16,633 nt of DNA from an uncultured Collinsella sp. (GCA_902494855.1 CABUVC010000012.1:1-16633); one strand, 5' to 3'; shown: positions 6,160 through 12,718, counted from the first letter of the stretch. Numbers and translations are program-made. Notes: generated by a model from the letters alone, not told the origin.

Positions 6160-6944
6160 TCAAGATTAAGTCTGCAACGCAAATCGAGCAGATGAAGAAG
6201 GCAGGAGCGCTATCTAAGATGGCGCTCCGCCACGTTGGAGCCATGGTGCGCCCCGGCGTTTCCACCTTTGAGCTCGATCAGCTCGCGGAGCAGATTATCC
6301 GCATGCATGGCGGCACCCCGGCCTTTAAGGGTTACGGCGGGTTCCCGGGGACCATTTGCGCATCGATCAACGATGCCGTGGTCCACGGTATTCCCAACCC
6401 CGACATGATCCTGCGCGATGGCGATATCATCTCCATCGATACGGGAGCCGTTGTCGACGGTTGGGTCGGCGATAACGCATGGACGTTTTTCGTCGGCACC
6501 CCCACGCCCGAAGCCAAGGCTTTGTGCGAGGTCACGCGCGATTGCCTTAAGGCTGCCATCGAGCAGGCTGTTCCTGGTAACCATATCGGGGACGTCGGTT
6601 ATGCCGTTCAGTCCCTCGCCGAGTCTCACGGTTACGGCGTGCTTCGCGACTATGTGGGTCATGGCATTGGCCGCGTGATGCACGAGGACCCCAACGTTCC
6701 TAACTATGGAAAGAAGGGGAGGGGCGTTCGCCTCCAGGCCGGCATGGTCATTGCCATCGAGCCGATGGTTACGATGGGTTCCAACCATGTGAGCACGGGC
6801 TCCGACGGTTGGATTGTTACGACCAACGACCACCTGCCCGCCGCGCACTACGAGAACACCGTCGCCATTACCAATGACGGTCCGGTGATTCTCACCACGG
6901 ATGCCCAAGGTGCTTGGTGTTCCTTGCAGGGCGGTGAAATGTAG
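6156..6944 (+). CDS. map: Type I methionine aminopeptidase
   Basis: This 262-aa enzyme removes the initiator methionine from nascent proteins at the ribosome. The five dinuclear-metal ligands of the family are in place: Asp95, Asp106, His169, Glu202 and Glu233. The substrate-pocket histidines His77 and His176 are also present. Motifs seen include 'SIDTGAVVDGWVGDNAW' and 'GHGIGRVMHEDPNVPNYG'. The ATG at 6156 overlaps the adk stop by four bases (ATGA), indicating coupling. No zinc-finger N-terminal extension is present. A 143-base spacer separates it from infA. Confidence 0.97.
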   Translation: MIKIKSATQIEQMKKAGALSKMALRHVGAMVRPGVSTFELDQLAEQIIRMHGGTPAFKGYGGFPGTICASINDAVVHGIPNPDMILRDGDIISIDTGAVVDGWVGDNAWTFFVGTPTPEAKALCEVTRDCLKAAIEQAVPGNHIGDVGYAVQSLAESHGYGVLRDYVGHGIGRVMHEDPNVPNYGKKGRGVRLQAGMVIAIEPMVTMGSNHVSTGSDGWIVTTNDHLPAAHYENTVAITNDGPVILTTDAQGAWCSLQGGEM

Positions 6945-7040
6945 GGCTTGCGTCAAATGCACGCCTTAACATTTCAAATGTAACAAGTTCCGCTTAGTTG
7001 TGGAGCCATTACGAAGATACTACGATGCGTGCATGCGTAT

Positions 7041-7048
7041 TGTAGAAT
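7041..7048 (+). promoter_or_regulatory. Possible -10 element upstream of infA
   Basis: TGTAGAAT at 7041-7048 contains TAGAAT, 5/6 to the -10 consensus, and sits in a 143-base spacer between map and infA. No good -35 is seen at 16-18 bases upstream. The call rests on the one hexamer and the unusually long spacer, so it is weak. Two small inverted repeats (6969-6981 and GCATGC at 7031-7036) also lie in this spacer. Confidence 0.25.
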
Positions 7049-7087
7049 ACTCAATCGCTGTCGTTTTCTAGAGAAAGATGATTGCTT

Positions 7088-7306
7088 GTGAAGAAGGAAG
7101 ACGCAATTGAGCTCGAGGGTACGGTAAAGGAACCGTTGCCCAATGCCATGTTTAAGGTTGAGCTCGAGAACGGTCATTCGGTTCTGTGCAACATTTCTGG
7201 CAAGATCCGAATGAATTACATCCGCATTCTCCCCGGTGACAGGGTTGTCGTGGAGCTTTCCCCGTACGACCTGACCCGCGGCCGCATCACCTATCGCTAT
7301 AAATAG
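7088..7306 (+). CDS. infA: Translation initiation factor IF-1
   Basis: IF-1 blocks the ribosomal A site during 30S initiation. It is a single S1/OB-fold protein, and 'IELEGTVKEPLPNAMFKVEL', 'HISGK'-like 'NISGKIRMNYI' and 'LPGDRVVVELSPYDLTRGRI' match the family throughout. The GTG at 7088 gives 'MKKEDAIELEG' and exactly 72 aa, the usual size. It is spaced 10 bases after GAGAAAG (7071-7077). An in-frame TTG at 7082 would add two residues but sits too close to that site. The weak ribosome binding site and GTG start suggest modest translation relative to the ribosomal proteins. Confidence 0.96.
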   Translation: MKKEDAIELEGTVKEPLPNAMFKVELENGHSVLCNISGKIRMNYIRILPGDRVVVELSPYDLTRGRITYRYK

Positions 7307-7331
7307 CGGCACGCATACACGCACTCCATTT

Positions 7332-7407
7332 CCGGCTGCAGGCTTAGCTCAACCTACGGTCGGATTGTGTGTGAAGACCAGCCATAGTTTTAAACGCCTG
7401 CGGCTGG
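7332..7407 (+). promoter_or_regulatory. Candidate structured leader ahead of rpmJ
   Basis: Bases 7332-7343 (CCGGCTGCAGGC) can pair along all 12 positions with 7396-7407 (GCCTGCGGCTGG), with two G-U pairs. They enclose 52 bases that include a GGTC/GACC helix (7359-7362 with 7376-7379). The fold lies in the 150-base infA-rpmJ spacer, some 50 bases before the rpmJ start. In E. coli the alpha operon, which contains rpsM-rpsK-rpsD-rpoA-rplQ, is regulated by S4 binding a structured leader at this location. Position and pairing suggest a comparable element, but the sequence does not match the E. coli pseudoknot. Confidence 0.4.
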
Positions 7408-7456
7408 GCGAGTAGATAGTAGGGAAGTAGTTTGAGCGCTACCGAAAGGAAGAACG

Positions 7457-7570
7457 ATGAAGGTACGTCCTTCGGTCAAGAAGATGTGCGATAAGTGCAA
7501 AATCATTAGGCGCCATGGCAAGGTCCTCGTCATTTGCGAGAACCCCCGTCATAAGCAGCGTCAGGGTTAA
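7457..7570 (+). CDS. rpmJ: 50S ribosomal protein L36, zinc-binding type
   Basis: This 37-codon gene encodes 'MKVRPSVKKMCDKCKIIRRH' followed by 'GKVLVICENPRHKQRQG'. L36 is a small zinc ribbon in the large subunit that bridges rRNA helices. The ligands Cys11, Cys14, Cys27 and His32 are all present, so this is the zinc-containing form. The ATG at 7457 is preceded by AAAGGAAG (7445-7452). The stop is TAA at 7568-7570, 14 bases before rpsM. infA-rpmJ-rpsM is the standard gene order. Confidence 0.97.
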   Translation: MKVRPSVKKMCDKCKIIRRHGKVLVICENPRHKQRQG

Positions 7571-7584
7571 GAGAGGAGACTACG

Positions 7585-7959
7585 TTGGCCCGTATTAATG
7601 GTGTCGACCTCCCGCGTGAGAAGCGCGTTGAGATCGGTCTGACCTACATTTACGGCATCGGCCGCACCACTGCGACGAAGATTTGCGTCGAGTGCAACGT
7701 TAACGTGGATACGCGCGTTAAGGACCTCACCGAGGATGAGGTTAACGCCATCCGTGATTATATCGATAAGAACCAGATCATGGTTGAGGGCGACCTCCGC
7801 CGTGAGCGCAACCAGAACGTCAAGCGCCTTATGGACATCGGCTGCAACCGCGGCCTTCGTCACCGCAAGGGCCTCCCGGTCCGCGGCCAGCGCACCCACA
7901 CTAACGCTCGTACCCGCAAGGGCCCGAAGCGTCAGATCGGTGCTAAGAAGAAGAAATAA
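7585..7959 (+). CDS. rpsM: 30S ribosomal protein S13
   Basis: The 124-aa product is S13, in the head of the small subunit, contacting the P-site tRNA and forming the bridge to L5. 'MARINGVDLPREKRVEIGLTY' and 'GIGRTTATKICVE' (helix-hairpin-helix region) lie at the start, and the basic tail 'RTHTNARTRKGPKRQIGAKK' ends the protein. The start is TTG at 7585: GAGAGGAG (7571-7578) is 6 bases upstream and this start gives the conserved 'MARI'. It is one of several non-ATG starts in this cluster, with rpsN, rplF, secY and infA using GTG. Confidence 0.97.
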   Translation: MARINGVDLPREKRVEIGLTYIYGIGRTTATKICVECNVNVDTRVKDLTEDEVNAIRDYIDKNQIMVEGDLRRERNQNVKRLMDIGCNRGLRHRKGLPVRGQRTHTNARTRKGPKRQIGAKKKK

Positions 7960-7973
7960 GGAGCGCTAGATAG

Positions 7974-8378
7974 ATGGCTACTGCTAAGAAGAACGTTCGC
8001 GCTGCCCGTCTGAAGCGCGCGGACCGTAAGAACATTTCCGTGGGCCAGGCTCACATTCGTTCTACGTTCAACAACACGATCGTTTCGATCACCGATCCCC
8101 AGGGCAACGTCATTTCCTGGAAGTCGGCTGGCCAGGTGGGCTTCAAGGGCTCCCGTAAGTCCACGCCGTTCGCTGCCCAGATGGCTGCCGAGGCTGCTGC
8201 CAAGCAGGCCATGGAGCACGGTATGAAGAAGGTTTCCGTCTTCGTCAAGGGCCCCGGCTCCGGTCGTGAGACCGCCATCCGCTCCCTCCAGGCTGCTGGC
8301 CTCGAGGTCTCGAGCATCCAGGACAAGACCCCCATTCCGCACAACGGCTGCCGCCCCAAGAAGCGTCGCCGCGTGTAA
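7974..8378 (+). CDS. rpsK: 30S ribosomal protein S11
   Basis: The 134-aa product is S11, on the platform of the small subunit near the mRNA exit and the 3' end of 16S rRNA. 'GQAHIRSTFNNTIVSITDPQG' and 'FKGSRKSTPFAAQMAAE' are standard family segments, with 'VFVKGPGSGRETAIRSLQ' and 'DKTPIPHNGCRPKKRRRV' closing the protein. The ATG at 7974 has AAGGAG (7959-7964) upstream, overlapping the rpsM stop. rpsM-rpsK-rpsD-rpoA order follows. Confidence 0.98.
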   Translation: MATAKKNVRAARLKRADRKNISVGQAHIRSTFNNTIVSITDPQGNVISWKSAGQVGFKGSRKSTPFAAQMAAEAAAKQAMEHGMKKVSVFVKGPGSGRETAIRSLQAAGLEVSSIQDKTPIPHNGCRPKKRRRV

Positions 8379-8397
8379 CTGAAAGGATCGTATCAAT

Positions 8398-8994
8398 ATG
8401 GCAATCGACAGGACTCCTGTTCTTAAGCGCTGCCGTCAGCTCGGGATCGATCCCGCTGAGCTCGGTTACAGCAGCAAGAAGGAATCTATCCGTCAGCCCA
8501 AGCGCCGTCGCAAGGAATCTGAGTACGGCATGCAGCTGCGCGAGAAGCAGAAGGTCAAGTTCATCTATGGCGTTCTGGAGAAGCAGTTTCACGGCTACTT
8601 CAACAAGGCCCGTAAGATGAACGGCGTCACCGGTGAGAACCTCATGATCATCCTTGAGTCTCGCCTTGACAACGTCGTCTTCCGTCTTGGCTTCGCCCGC
8701 ACCCGCAAAGAGGCTCGTCAGTCCGTCCGTCACGGTCACTTCACCGTGAACGGCAAGCGCGTGGACATCCCGTCCTACCGCGTCAAGGCCGGCGACGTCG
8801 TCGCTGTCGGCGAGAAGTTCCGTGACCTCCTCCCCATCAAGGAGGCTCTGATTTCCTCCGAGCGCTTTGAGGTCCCTGGCTGGCTCGAGGTCGATATCGA
8901 GAAGCTGTCTGGTAACGTGCTCGCTCTGCCGACGCGTGAGCAGATCAGCGGTGATATCAACGAGCAGCTCATCGTCGAGCTCTACTCTAAGTAG
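8398..8994 (+). CDS. rpsD: 30S ribosomal protein S4, zinc-free form
   Basis: The 198-aa product is S4, a primary 16S rRNA-binding protein that nucleates 30S assembly and, in enteric bacteria, represses the alpha operon. The S4 RNA-binding domain is visible at about residues 88-150 ('ESRLDNVVFRLGFARTRKEA' and 'HGHFTVNGKRVDIPSYRV'). The N-terminal region 'MAIDRTPVLKRCRQLG' has only one cysteine (Cys12), so the four-cysteine zinc site of C+ S4 proteins is absent. The ATG at 8398 follows AAAGGA (8382-8387). Its location inside the alpha operon is the actinobacterial and proteobacterial arrangement, unlike many Firmicutes where rpsD is elsewhere. Confidence 0.97.
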   Translation: MAIDRTPVLKRCRQLGIDPAELGYSSKKESIRQPKRRRKESEYGMQLREKQKVKFIYGVLEKQFHGYFNKARKMNGVTGENLMIILESRLDNVVFRLGFARTRKEARQSVRHGHFTVNGKRVDIPSYRVKAGDVVAVGEKFRDLLPIKEALISSERFEVPGWLEVDIEKLSGNVLALPTREQISGDINEQLIVELYSK

Positions 8995-9026
8995 TCCATC
9001 CGGGCTGCTGAGGCTGGAGGTAATAC

Positions 9027-9968
9027 ATGTCAGAATTCATTAGGCCTCAGGTTCAGGTCGAAGAGATCAACGAGACGTCTGCTCGTGTCTCCGTCGAGCC
9101 GCTCGAGCGTGGTTACGGCGATACGCTGGGTAACTCCCTTCGTCGCGTTCTTCTGTCCTCGCTCGAGGGTGCCGCCGTCGAGGCTATTCAGATCGATGGT
9201 GCGCAGCACGAGTTCATGACCATCCCTAACATGGTCGAGGATGTCACCGACATCGTCCTGAATGTCAAGGGTCTTGTCTTCAGGGCTCTCGGCACGACCG
9301 ACGAGGCGACCGCCACCATTTCTGTTGACGGCCCCTGCGAGGTCACCGGTGCGGACTTCTTTATTCCGTCCGAGTTTGAGCTGGTCAACCCCGAGCAGCA
9401 CATCGCTACGCTTACCGAGGGTGGCCATCTCACCATGAGCATGCGCATCGGCTATGGCCGCGGCTATGTTTCTGGCGAGGCTAACAAGCGCGACAACGAT
9501 CCCATCGGTGTGATCCACGTCGACTCGCTGTACTCGCCGGTTTCCCGTTGCGCCAAGCTCGTTGAGGCTTGCCGTGTCGGTCAGCACACCGACTACGACC
9601 GCCTTGTCCTCGAGATCGAGACCAACGGCTCCATCGCCCCGCGCGATGCCGTGGTCCAGGCTGCCAATATCATCAACCAGCATATGGCCGCCTTTATGAA
9701 CCTTGCCGAGACCCCCGAGGTCGAGGAGGAGGCTTCGATCTTCGCTCCCGAGGTCACCAACGACAACGCCGAGCTGGACAAGCAGATCGAGGATCTGGAC
9801 CTTTCCGTCCGTTCCTACAACTGCCTTAAGCGCGCCAGCATTCACTCGGTCCGTCAACTCGTTGAGTTCTCGGAGAACGATCTGCTCAACATCCGTAACT
9901 TCGGTGTTAAGTCGATCGAGGAAGTGAAGGACAAGCTTGAGTCCATGGGCCTGAGCCTGAAGGCTTAA
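9027..9968 (+). CDS. rpoA: DNA-directed RNA polymerase alpha subunit
   Basis: The 313-aa product forms the dimer on which RNA polymerase assembles. The N-terminal domain (about 1-230) includes 'LERGYGDTLGNSLRRVLLSS', the conserved dimerisation and beta-contact segment, and 'GRGYVSGEANK'. The C-terminal domain (about 250-313) has 'LDLSVRSYNCLKRASIHSV' and 'NIRNFGVKSIEEV'. Residues equivalent to the E. coli UP-element contacts are kept: Arg262, Asn265, Cys266, Gly293, Lys295, Ser296 and Glu299. Alpha-mediated promoter recognition is therefore expected. The ATG at 9027 has GGAGG (9016-9020) upstream. It sits 32 bases after rpsD and 30 bases before rplQ. Confidence 0.98.
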   Translation: MSEFIRPQVQVEEINETSARVSVEPLERGYGDTLGNSLRRVLLSSLEGAAVEAIQIDGAQHEFMTIPNMVEDVTDIVLNVKGLVFRALGTTDEATATISVDGPCEVTGADFFIPSEFELVNPEQHIATLTEGGHLTMSMRIGYGRGYVSGEANKRDNDPIGVIHVDSLYSPVSRCAKLVEACRVGQHTDYDRLVLEIETNGSIAPRDAVVQAANIINQHMAAFMNLAETPEVEEEASIFAPEVTNDNAELDKQIEDLDLSVRSYNCLKRASIHSVRQLVEFSENDLLNIRNFGVKSIEEVKDKLESMGLSLKA

Positions 9969-9998
9969 TGCTTCGCATATTTGAGGAGAAACTAGACC

Positions 9999-10466
9999 AT
10001 GCGTCACAACGTTAAGAAGGGCCTGAAGCTCGGCACCGATGCGAGCCACACCAAGGCCATGAAGAAGAGCCTTGCTAAGGCCCTCTTCGAGAACGACCGC
10101 ATCAAGACCACCGAGACCCGCGCTAAGGCGCTGCGTTCGGTCGTCGACCCGATCATCACTTGGGCCAAGAAGGGCGACCTGCACTCTCGTCGTCTGGCTA
10201 TCGCCAAGCTCGGCGATAAGCAGCTCGTTGCCGAGATCTTCGACAAGGCTGCTCAGGGCATGTGGCAGGACCGCAACGGCGGTTACACCCGCATCATGAA
10301 GCTCGGTAACCGTAAGGGCGACAACGCTCCCATCGTTATCATGGAGCTCGTCACCGAGCCTTGCACGCCTAAGGCCAAGAAGGCTGCTCCGGCCCCCAAG
10401 AAGGCCGCTGCTCCCAAGAAGGTCGAGGCCGTCGAGGAGGCTCCTGCTGAGGAGACCGCTGAGTAG
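9999..10466 (+). CDS. rplQ: 50S ribosomal protein L17 with Ala/Lys/Glu-rich tail
   Basis: L17 lies near the peptide exit tunnel of the large subunit. The core (residues 1-120) is typical: 'MRHNVKKGLKLGTDASHTKA', 'FENDRIKTTETRAKALR' and 'GGYTRIMKLGNRKGDNAPIV'. The protein is 155 aa, longer than the roughly 120-130 aa of many bacterial L17s. The extra part (121-155) is a low-complexity tail, first Ala/Lys/Pro, then acidic and ending 'APAEETAE'. Such tails are common in actinobacterial L17. The ATG at 9999 has GAGGAG (9982-9987) upstream. It is the last gene of the ribosomal block and is followed by a strong terminator; its stop codon lies inside a candidate -35 element. Confidence 0.97.
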   Translation: MRHNVKKGLKLGTDASHTKAMKKSLAKALFENDRIKTTETRAKALRSVVDPIITWAKKGDLHSRRLAIAKLGDKQLVAEIFDKAAQGMWQDRNGGYTRIMKLGNRKGDNAPIVIMELVTEPCTPKAKKAAPAPKKAAAPKKVEAVEEAPAEETAE

Positions 10467-10491
10467 ACATTCCGTCTGCATAGGCTATATT
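10464..10491 (+). promoter_or_regulatory. Candidate truA promoter overlapping the rplQ stop and terminator
   Basis: TAGACA (10464-10469) and TATATT (10486-10491) each match the consensus at 5/6 and are separated by 16 bases. The TAG of the -35 is the stop codon of rplQ. The predicted start, about 10497-10499, falls inside the left arm of the terminator stem. Transcripts from here would lack part of that stem. Motif match only. Confidence 0.5.
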
Positions 10492-10492
10492 C

Positions 10493-10524
10493 GAGGGGTA
10501 CGTTCGCGTACCCCTCTTTTTTTT
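10493..10524 (+). terminator. Intrinsic terminator of the ribosomal operon
   Basis: GAGGGGTACG (10493-10502) pairs perfectly with CGTACCCCTC (10507-10516) around a TTCG tetraloop and is followed by eight T (10517-10524). It stands 26 bases after the rplQ stop and marks the end of the long ribosomal transcription unit. Confidence 0.95.
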
Positions 10525-10559
10525 GTCGCGATACCGTTGCTTGTTTGTTGGGAGCGCCC

Positions 10560-11384
10560 ATGACTGCGCCGTCTGATTTCAATTCGATTTCCGAGCTTGA
10601 TGCTACGCTCGTATTTCGCGTGGCCTATGATGGCTCGTCGTATAGCGGATTTGCCGAGCAGCCGGGACAGATGACGGTTGCGGGTGAGCTACGTCGAGCC
10701 ATCGAGACGCTGCTTCGCCGCCCGATCGATCTGACGTGCGCGGGGCGTACCGATGCCGGCGTGCATGCCGTGGCTCAGTACATCAGCGTGCCCGTAACGG
10801 ACGCTGAGCTCGCTTGTACGCGCCGTAGGTGGCTGCGGGCTATGGATGCCCTACTGCCCAAAGATATCGCCATTAACGAGGTCTACAAAGCCCGTAAAGG
10901 CTTTTCTGCGCGTTTTGACGCGCGCACCCGTACGTATACGTACCGTATTGCCGATCGAGATGCGCGCCCCGTGCTGTCCCGCGGTGCCGTGTGGTGGCAT
11001 CGCTATCCCTTGGATGTTGAGGCTATGTCTGCTGCCTGCCCCGCACTGCTGGGCGAGCAGGACTTTAAAAGCTTTTGCAAGGTTGCTTCGGCCGTTGGCA
11101 AGCCCACGCATCGCTGCGTGATGCGTGCCGAGTTTGGCCATGAGGTTGCGTTTGGCGAGGACATCCTGACGTTTACCATCGAGGGCAATGCGTTTCTGCA
11201 TTCGATGGTCCGTACGATCGTGGGCACGCTTGTCGAGATTGGCATGCATCGCCGTGAACCCGGGTGGATGCGCGAGGTTATCGATGCTTGCGACCGCACC
11301 GCTGCGGGCCCCACGGCTCCTGCCTGCGGCCTTACGTTTATGGGTGTGGATTACGGCCCCGACGAGCTTGTCGTTCTCGACTAG
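10560..11384 (+). CDS. truA: tRNA pseudouridine(38-40) synthase TruA
   Basis: TruA isomerises uridines 38, 39 and 40 in the tRNA anticodon stem-loop. The catalytic motif 'CAGRTDAGVHAVAQ' is present with the nucleophile Asp65. 'FRVAYDGSSYSGFAEQPGQ' near residue 19 and 'FTIEGNAFLHSMVRTIVGTL' in the C-terminal half are family segments. The ATG at 10560 gives 274 aa and has GGGAG (10550-10554) 5 bases upstream. The in-frame TTG codons at 10545 and 10548 lie on or before that site. The N-terminus is about 15 residues longer than the conserved core. truA commonly follows rplQ. Here an intrinsic terminator separates them, so truA likely depends on the overlapping promoter or readthrough. Confidence 0.95.
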   Translation: MTAPSDFNSISELDATLVFRVAYDGSSYSGFAEQPGQMTVAGELRRAIETLLRRPIDLTCAGRTDAGVHAVAQYISVPVTDAELACTRRRWLRAMDALLPKDIAINEVYKARKGFSARFDARTRTYTYRIADRDARPVLSRGAVWWHRYPLDVEAMSAACPALLGEQDFKSFCKVASAVGKPTHRCVMRAEFGHEVAFGEDILTFTIEGNAFLHSMVRTIVGTLVEIGMHRREPGWMREVIDACDRTAAGPTAPACGLTFMGVDYGPDELVVLD

Positions 11385-11502
11385 GGGAGGGCTCGACGCG
11401 GCGTGCGTTGACACCTGTCATCTGTGGGCTGCACGTGTGCAACATCTGTTCTTGGCGTGCAATACAACCGGTGTCTCATTGCTTTTATTGCCGGGGTGTA
11501 CC

Positions 11503-11544
11503 ATGAACCACGATTTGATTCATTGCTGTCGAGAGGACGGATAA
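11503..11544 (+). CDS. Possible 13-aa leader peptide
   Basis: An ATG at 11503 opens a 13-codon frame ('MNHDLIHCCREDG') ending TAA at 11542-11544, one base before the TTG start of the glycosyltransferase gene. The GAGAGGA ribosome binding site of that gene lies inside this frame, so its translation could affect the downstream start. GGGGTG (11494-11499) is a weak ribosome binding site, only 3 bases away. Chance occurrence is quite possible. Confidence 0.2.
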   Translation: MNHDLIHCCREDG

Positions 11545-11545
11545 C

Positions 11546-12586
11546 TTGGTTCGACGTGGCTCGCATCCGCGACTTTCGGTGATCCTTGTGGTAGAAGGTT
11601 CGCCCAGCTATGCGATGCGTGCGCTCGAGAGTATCCAGAACCAAGACCTCTACGATTTGCAGATTGTCGTTGTTTGCCGCGATGCTGCGCCCGGTGTGCG
11701 CCATTCGCTTCAAGTTGCTGCCGACAGGGACATCCATATTGATTTGATTGACGTCGAGGACGCGAAGCGTGGCGCTTGTCTTCGCGCCGGTTTTGATGCC
11801 TCGCGCGGCTCTCAAATCATCGCCATGAACGCCGATGAGTGGTTTGCTCCGCAGACCCTTTCCAAGATGGTCGATATCGGGTGCGATACTGCGGCAGACA
11901 TTGTGCTCCCCTCGGTGTCGCTCGATCGATACGATGCGCACCGCGAGCGTCATTCGCGCGTCTTGGATGCTGCCTCTATTGCCATAGAAGACGAGTCTTC
12001 TATGGTGACTGGGCTGCCCCAGTTGATTTTAGGCGGCCTAGTCGCTCAGACCTCTGGCGTGATGTATAGCCGTCCGCTGTTTGAGGCATGCCTGTCGCGC
12101 GGCAAGGCGTACCGTACGGTTGAGTTTATGGCTTATGCGCTCTCGCAGGCACGATTCGTGTCCGGCTGCGGCGACGCTTGTTTCCACGCGGTGGCACCTA
12201 AGCTTACAGATGCCTTTGATCCCACCATGTATGCCAGGATATCCGATGACACTCGAGCGCTCGACGAGCTTGCGGACTCACTCTCGGAAGCAGATAGCGG
12301 TGGTCGGCTCAAGCTGGCAAGCCAAAAGTTCTACTTTGCCGGACTGGTCGCCTGCATCGAGAATTTGTGTCTGAGCCCGCATGGAGTGTCGTCAATCGAG
12401 CGTTCCGCCCGCATGCGTGATATGCTCGAGGCGCCTCGAACCCGTCAGATGGTCGCCGCGCTCAAGGATAACCATCGGGGACTCGGTCTGTTGTTTGGGC
12501 CGATCGCCAGCGCCAAGCCCGCGCGGTGCGTGATGTGTACGCATCTGGCAGCTTTTCTTAACCGGACGGGCGCAAAAACCGCCTAA
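11546..12586 (+). CDS. GT2-like glycosyltransferase, function unknown
   Basis: The 346-aa product has the layout of a family 2 (GT-A fold) glycosyltransferase. A first strand 'RLSVILVVEGSPS' (9-21) leads to 'ALESIQNQDLYDLQIVVVCRD' (residues 26-46), then 'GACLRAGFDASRGSQIIAMNADEWF' (76-100), where the family's DXD metal motif should be. That motif reads Asn95-Ala96-Asp97 here, and the usual DDGS-type loop is replaced by 'CRDAAPG'. The C-terminal third is helical with several cysteines, and no membrane segment is seen. The start is TTG at 11546, supported by GAGAGGA (11530-11536). Neighbours truA and argR give no hint of the acceptor, and no other glycan genes are in view. It could be an active transferase with a variant metal site or a degenerate one. 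Confidence 0.65.
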   Translation: MVRRGSHPRLSVILVVEGSPSYAMRALESIQNQDLYDLQIVVVCRDAAPGVRHSLQVAADRDIHIDLIDVEDAKRGACLRAGFDASRGSQIIAMNADEWFAPQTLSKMVDIGCDTAADIVLPSVSLDRYDAHRERHSRVLDAASIAIEDESSMVTGLPQLILGGLVAQTSGVMYSRPLFEACLSRGKAYRTVEFMAYALSQARFVSGCGDACFHAVAPKLTDAFDPTMYARISDDTRALDELADSLSEADSGGRLKLASQKFYFAGLVACIENLCLSPHGVSSIERSARMRDMLEAPRTRQMVAALKDNHRGLGLLFGPIASAKPARCVMCTHLAAFLNRTGAKTA

Positions 12587-12592
12587 ACGGCT

Positions 12593-12630
12593 CATTTCGA
12601 AACAAATTTGCATAGAATTGTTTCGAAATG
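12593..12630. repeat. Perfect 13-bp inverted repeat upstream of argR
   Basis: CATTTCGAAACAA (12593-12605) is the exact reverse complement of 12618-12630, with a 12-base AT-rich spacer. Each arm contains its own palindromic TTTCGAAA core, and the two cores are centred 26 bases apart. No T-run follows, so it is unlikely to be an intrinsic terminator for the upstream gene. It begins 7 bases after that gene's stop and lies about 90 bases before the argR start, so it may be an operator. It does not match the usual ARG box (TGAATNNNNATTCA). Confidence 0.65.
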
Positions 12631-12671
12631 CGTTCTTATACACAAAAGCCTTCAAATAGCGTTAAACTATT

Positions 12672-12688
12672 CAATCACTGATTGATTG
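12672..12688. promoter_or_regulatory. Short inverted repeat just upstream of argR
   Basis: CAATCA (12672-12677) and TGATTG (12683-12688) form an inverted repeat with a 5-base spacer, about 30 bases before the argR start codon. A protein bound here would block argR transcription or translation initiation. It could be an ArgR autoregulatory site, but the resemblance to ARG boxes is poor. Confidence 0.3.
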
Positions 12689-12718
12689 TCTCCGCCATCT
12701 TTTGGAGAGAGGGTTTGT

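Noticed and set aside
7341..7365. tRNA-like TAGCTCAA segment before rpmJ
   Set aside because: It resembles a D-arm, but no acceptor stem, anticodon stem or T-loop (GTTCGA) can be placed around it.
9030..10481. Long minus-strand open frame (483 codons) opposite rpoA and rplQ
   Set aside because: It runs antisense across two highly conserved genes, has low-complexity Leu/Asp/Gly composition, and shows no recognisable motifs.
11408..11413. Perfect TTGACA upstream of the glycosyltransferase
   Set aside because: No acceptable -10 hexamer is found 15-19 bases downstream, so it was not called as a promoter.
12686..12718. 11-residue N-terminal extension of ArgR
   Set aside because: It overlaps the argR ribosome binding site, has none of its own, and is unlike the family N-terminus.
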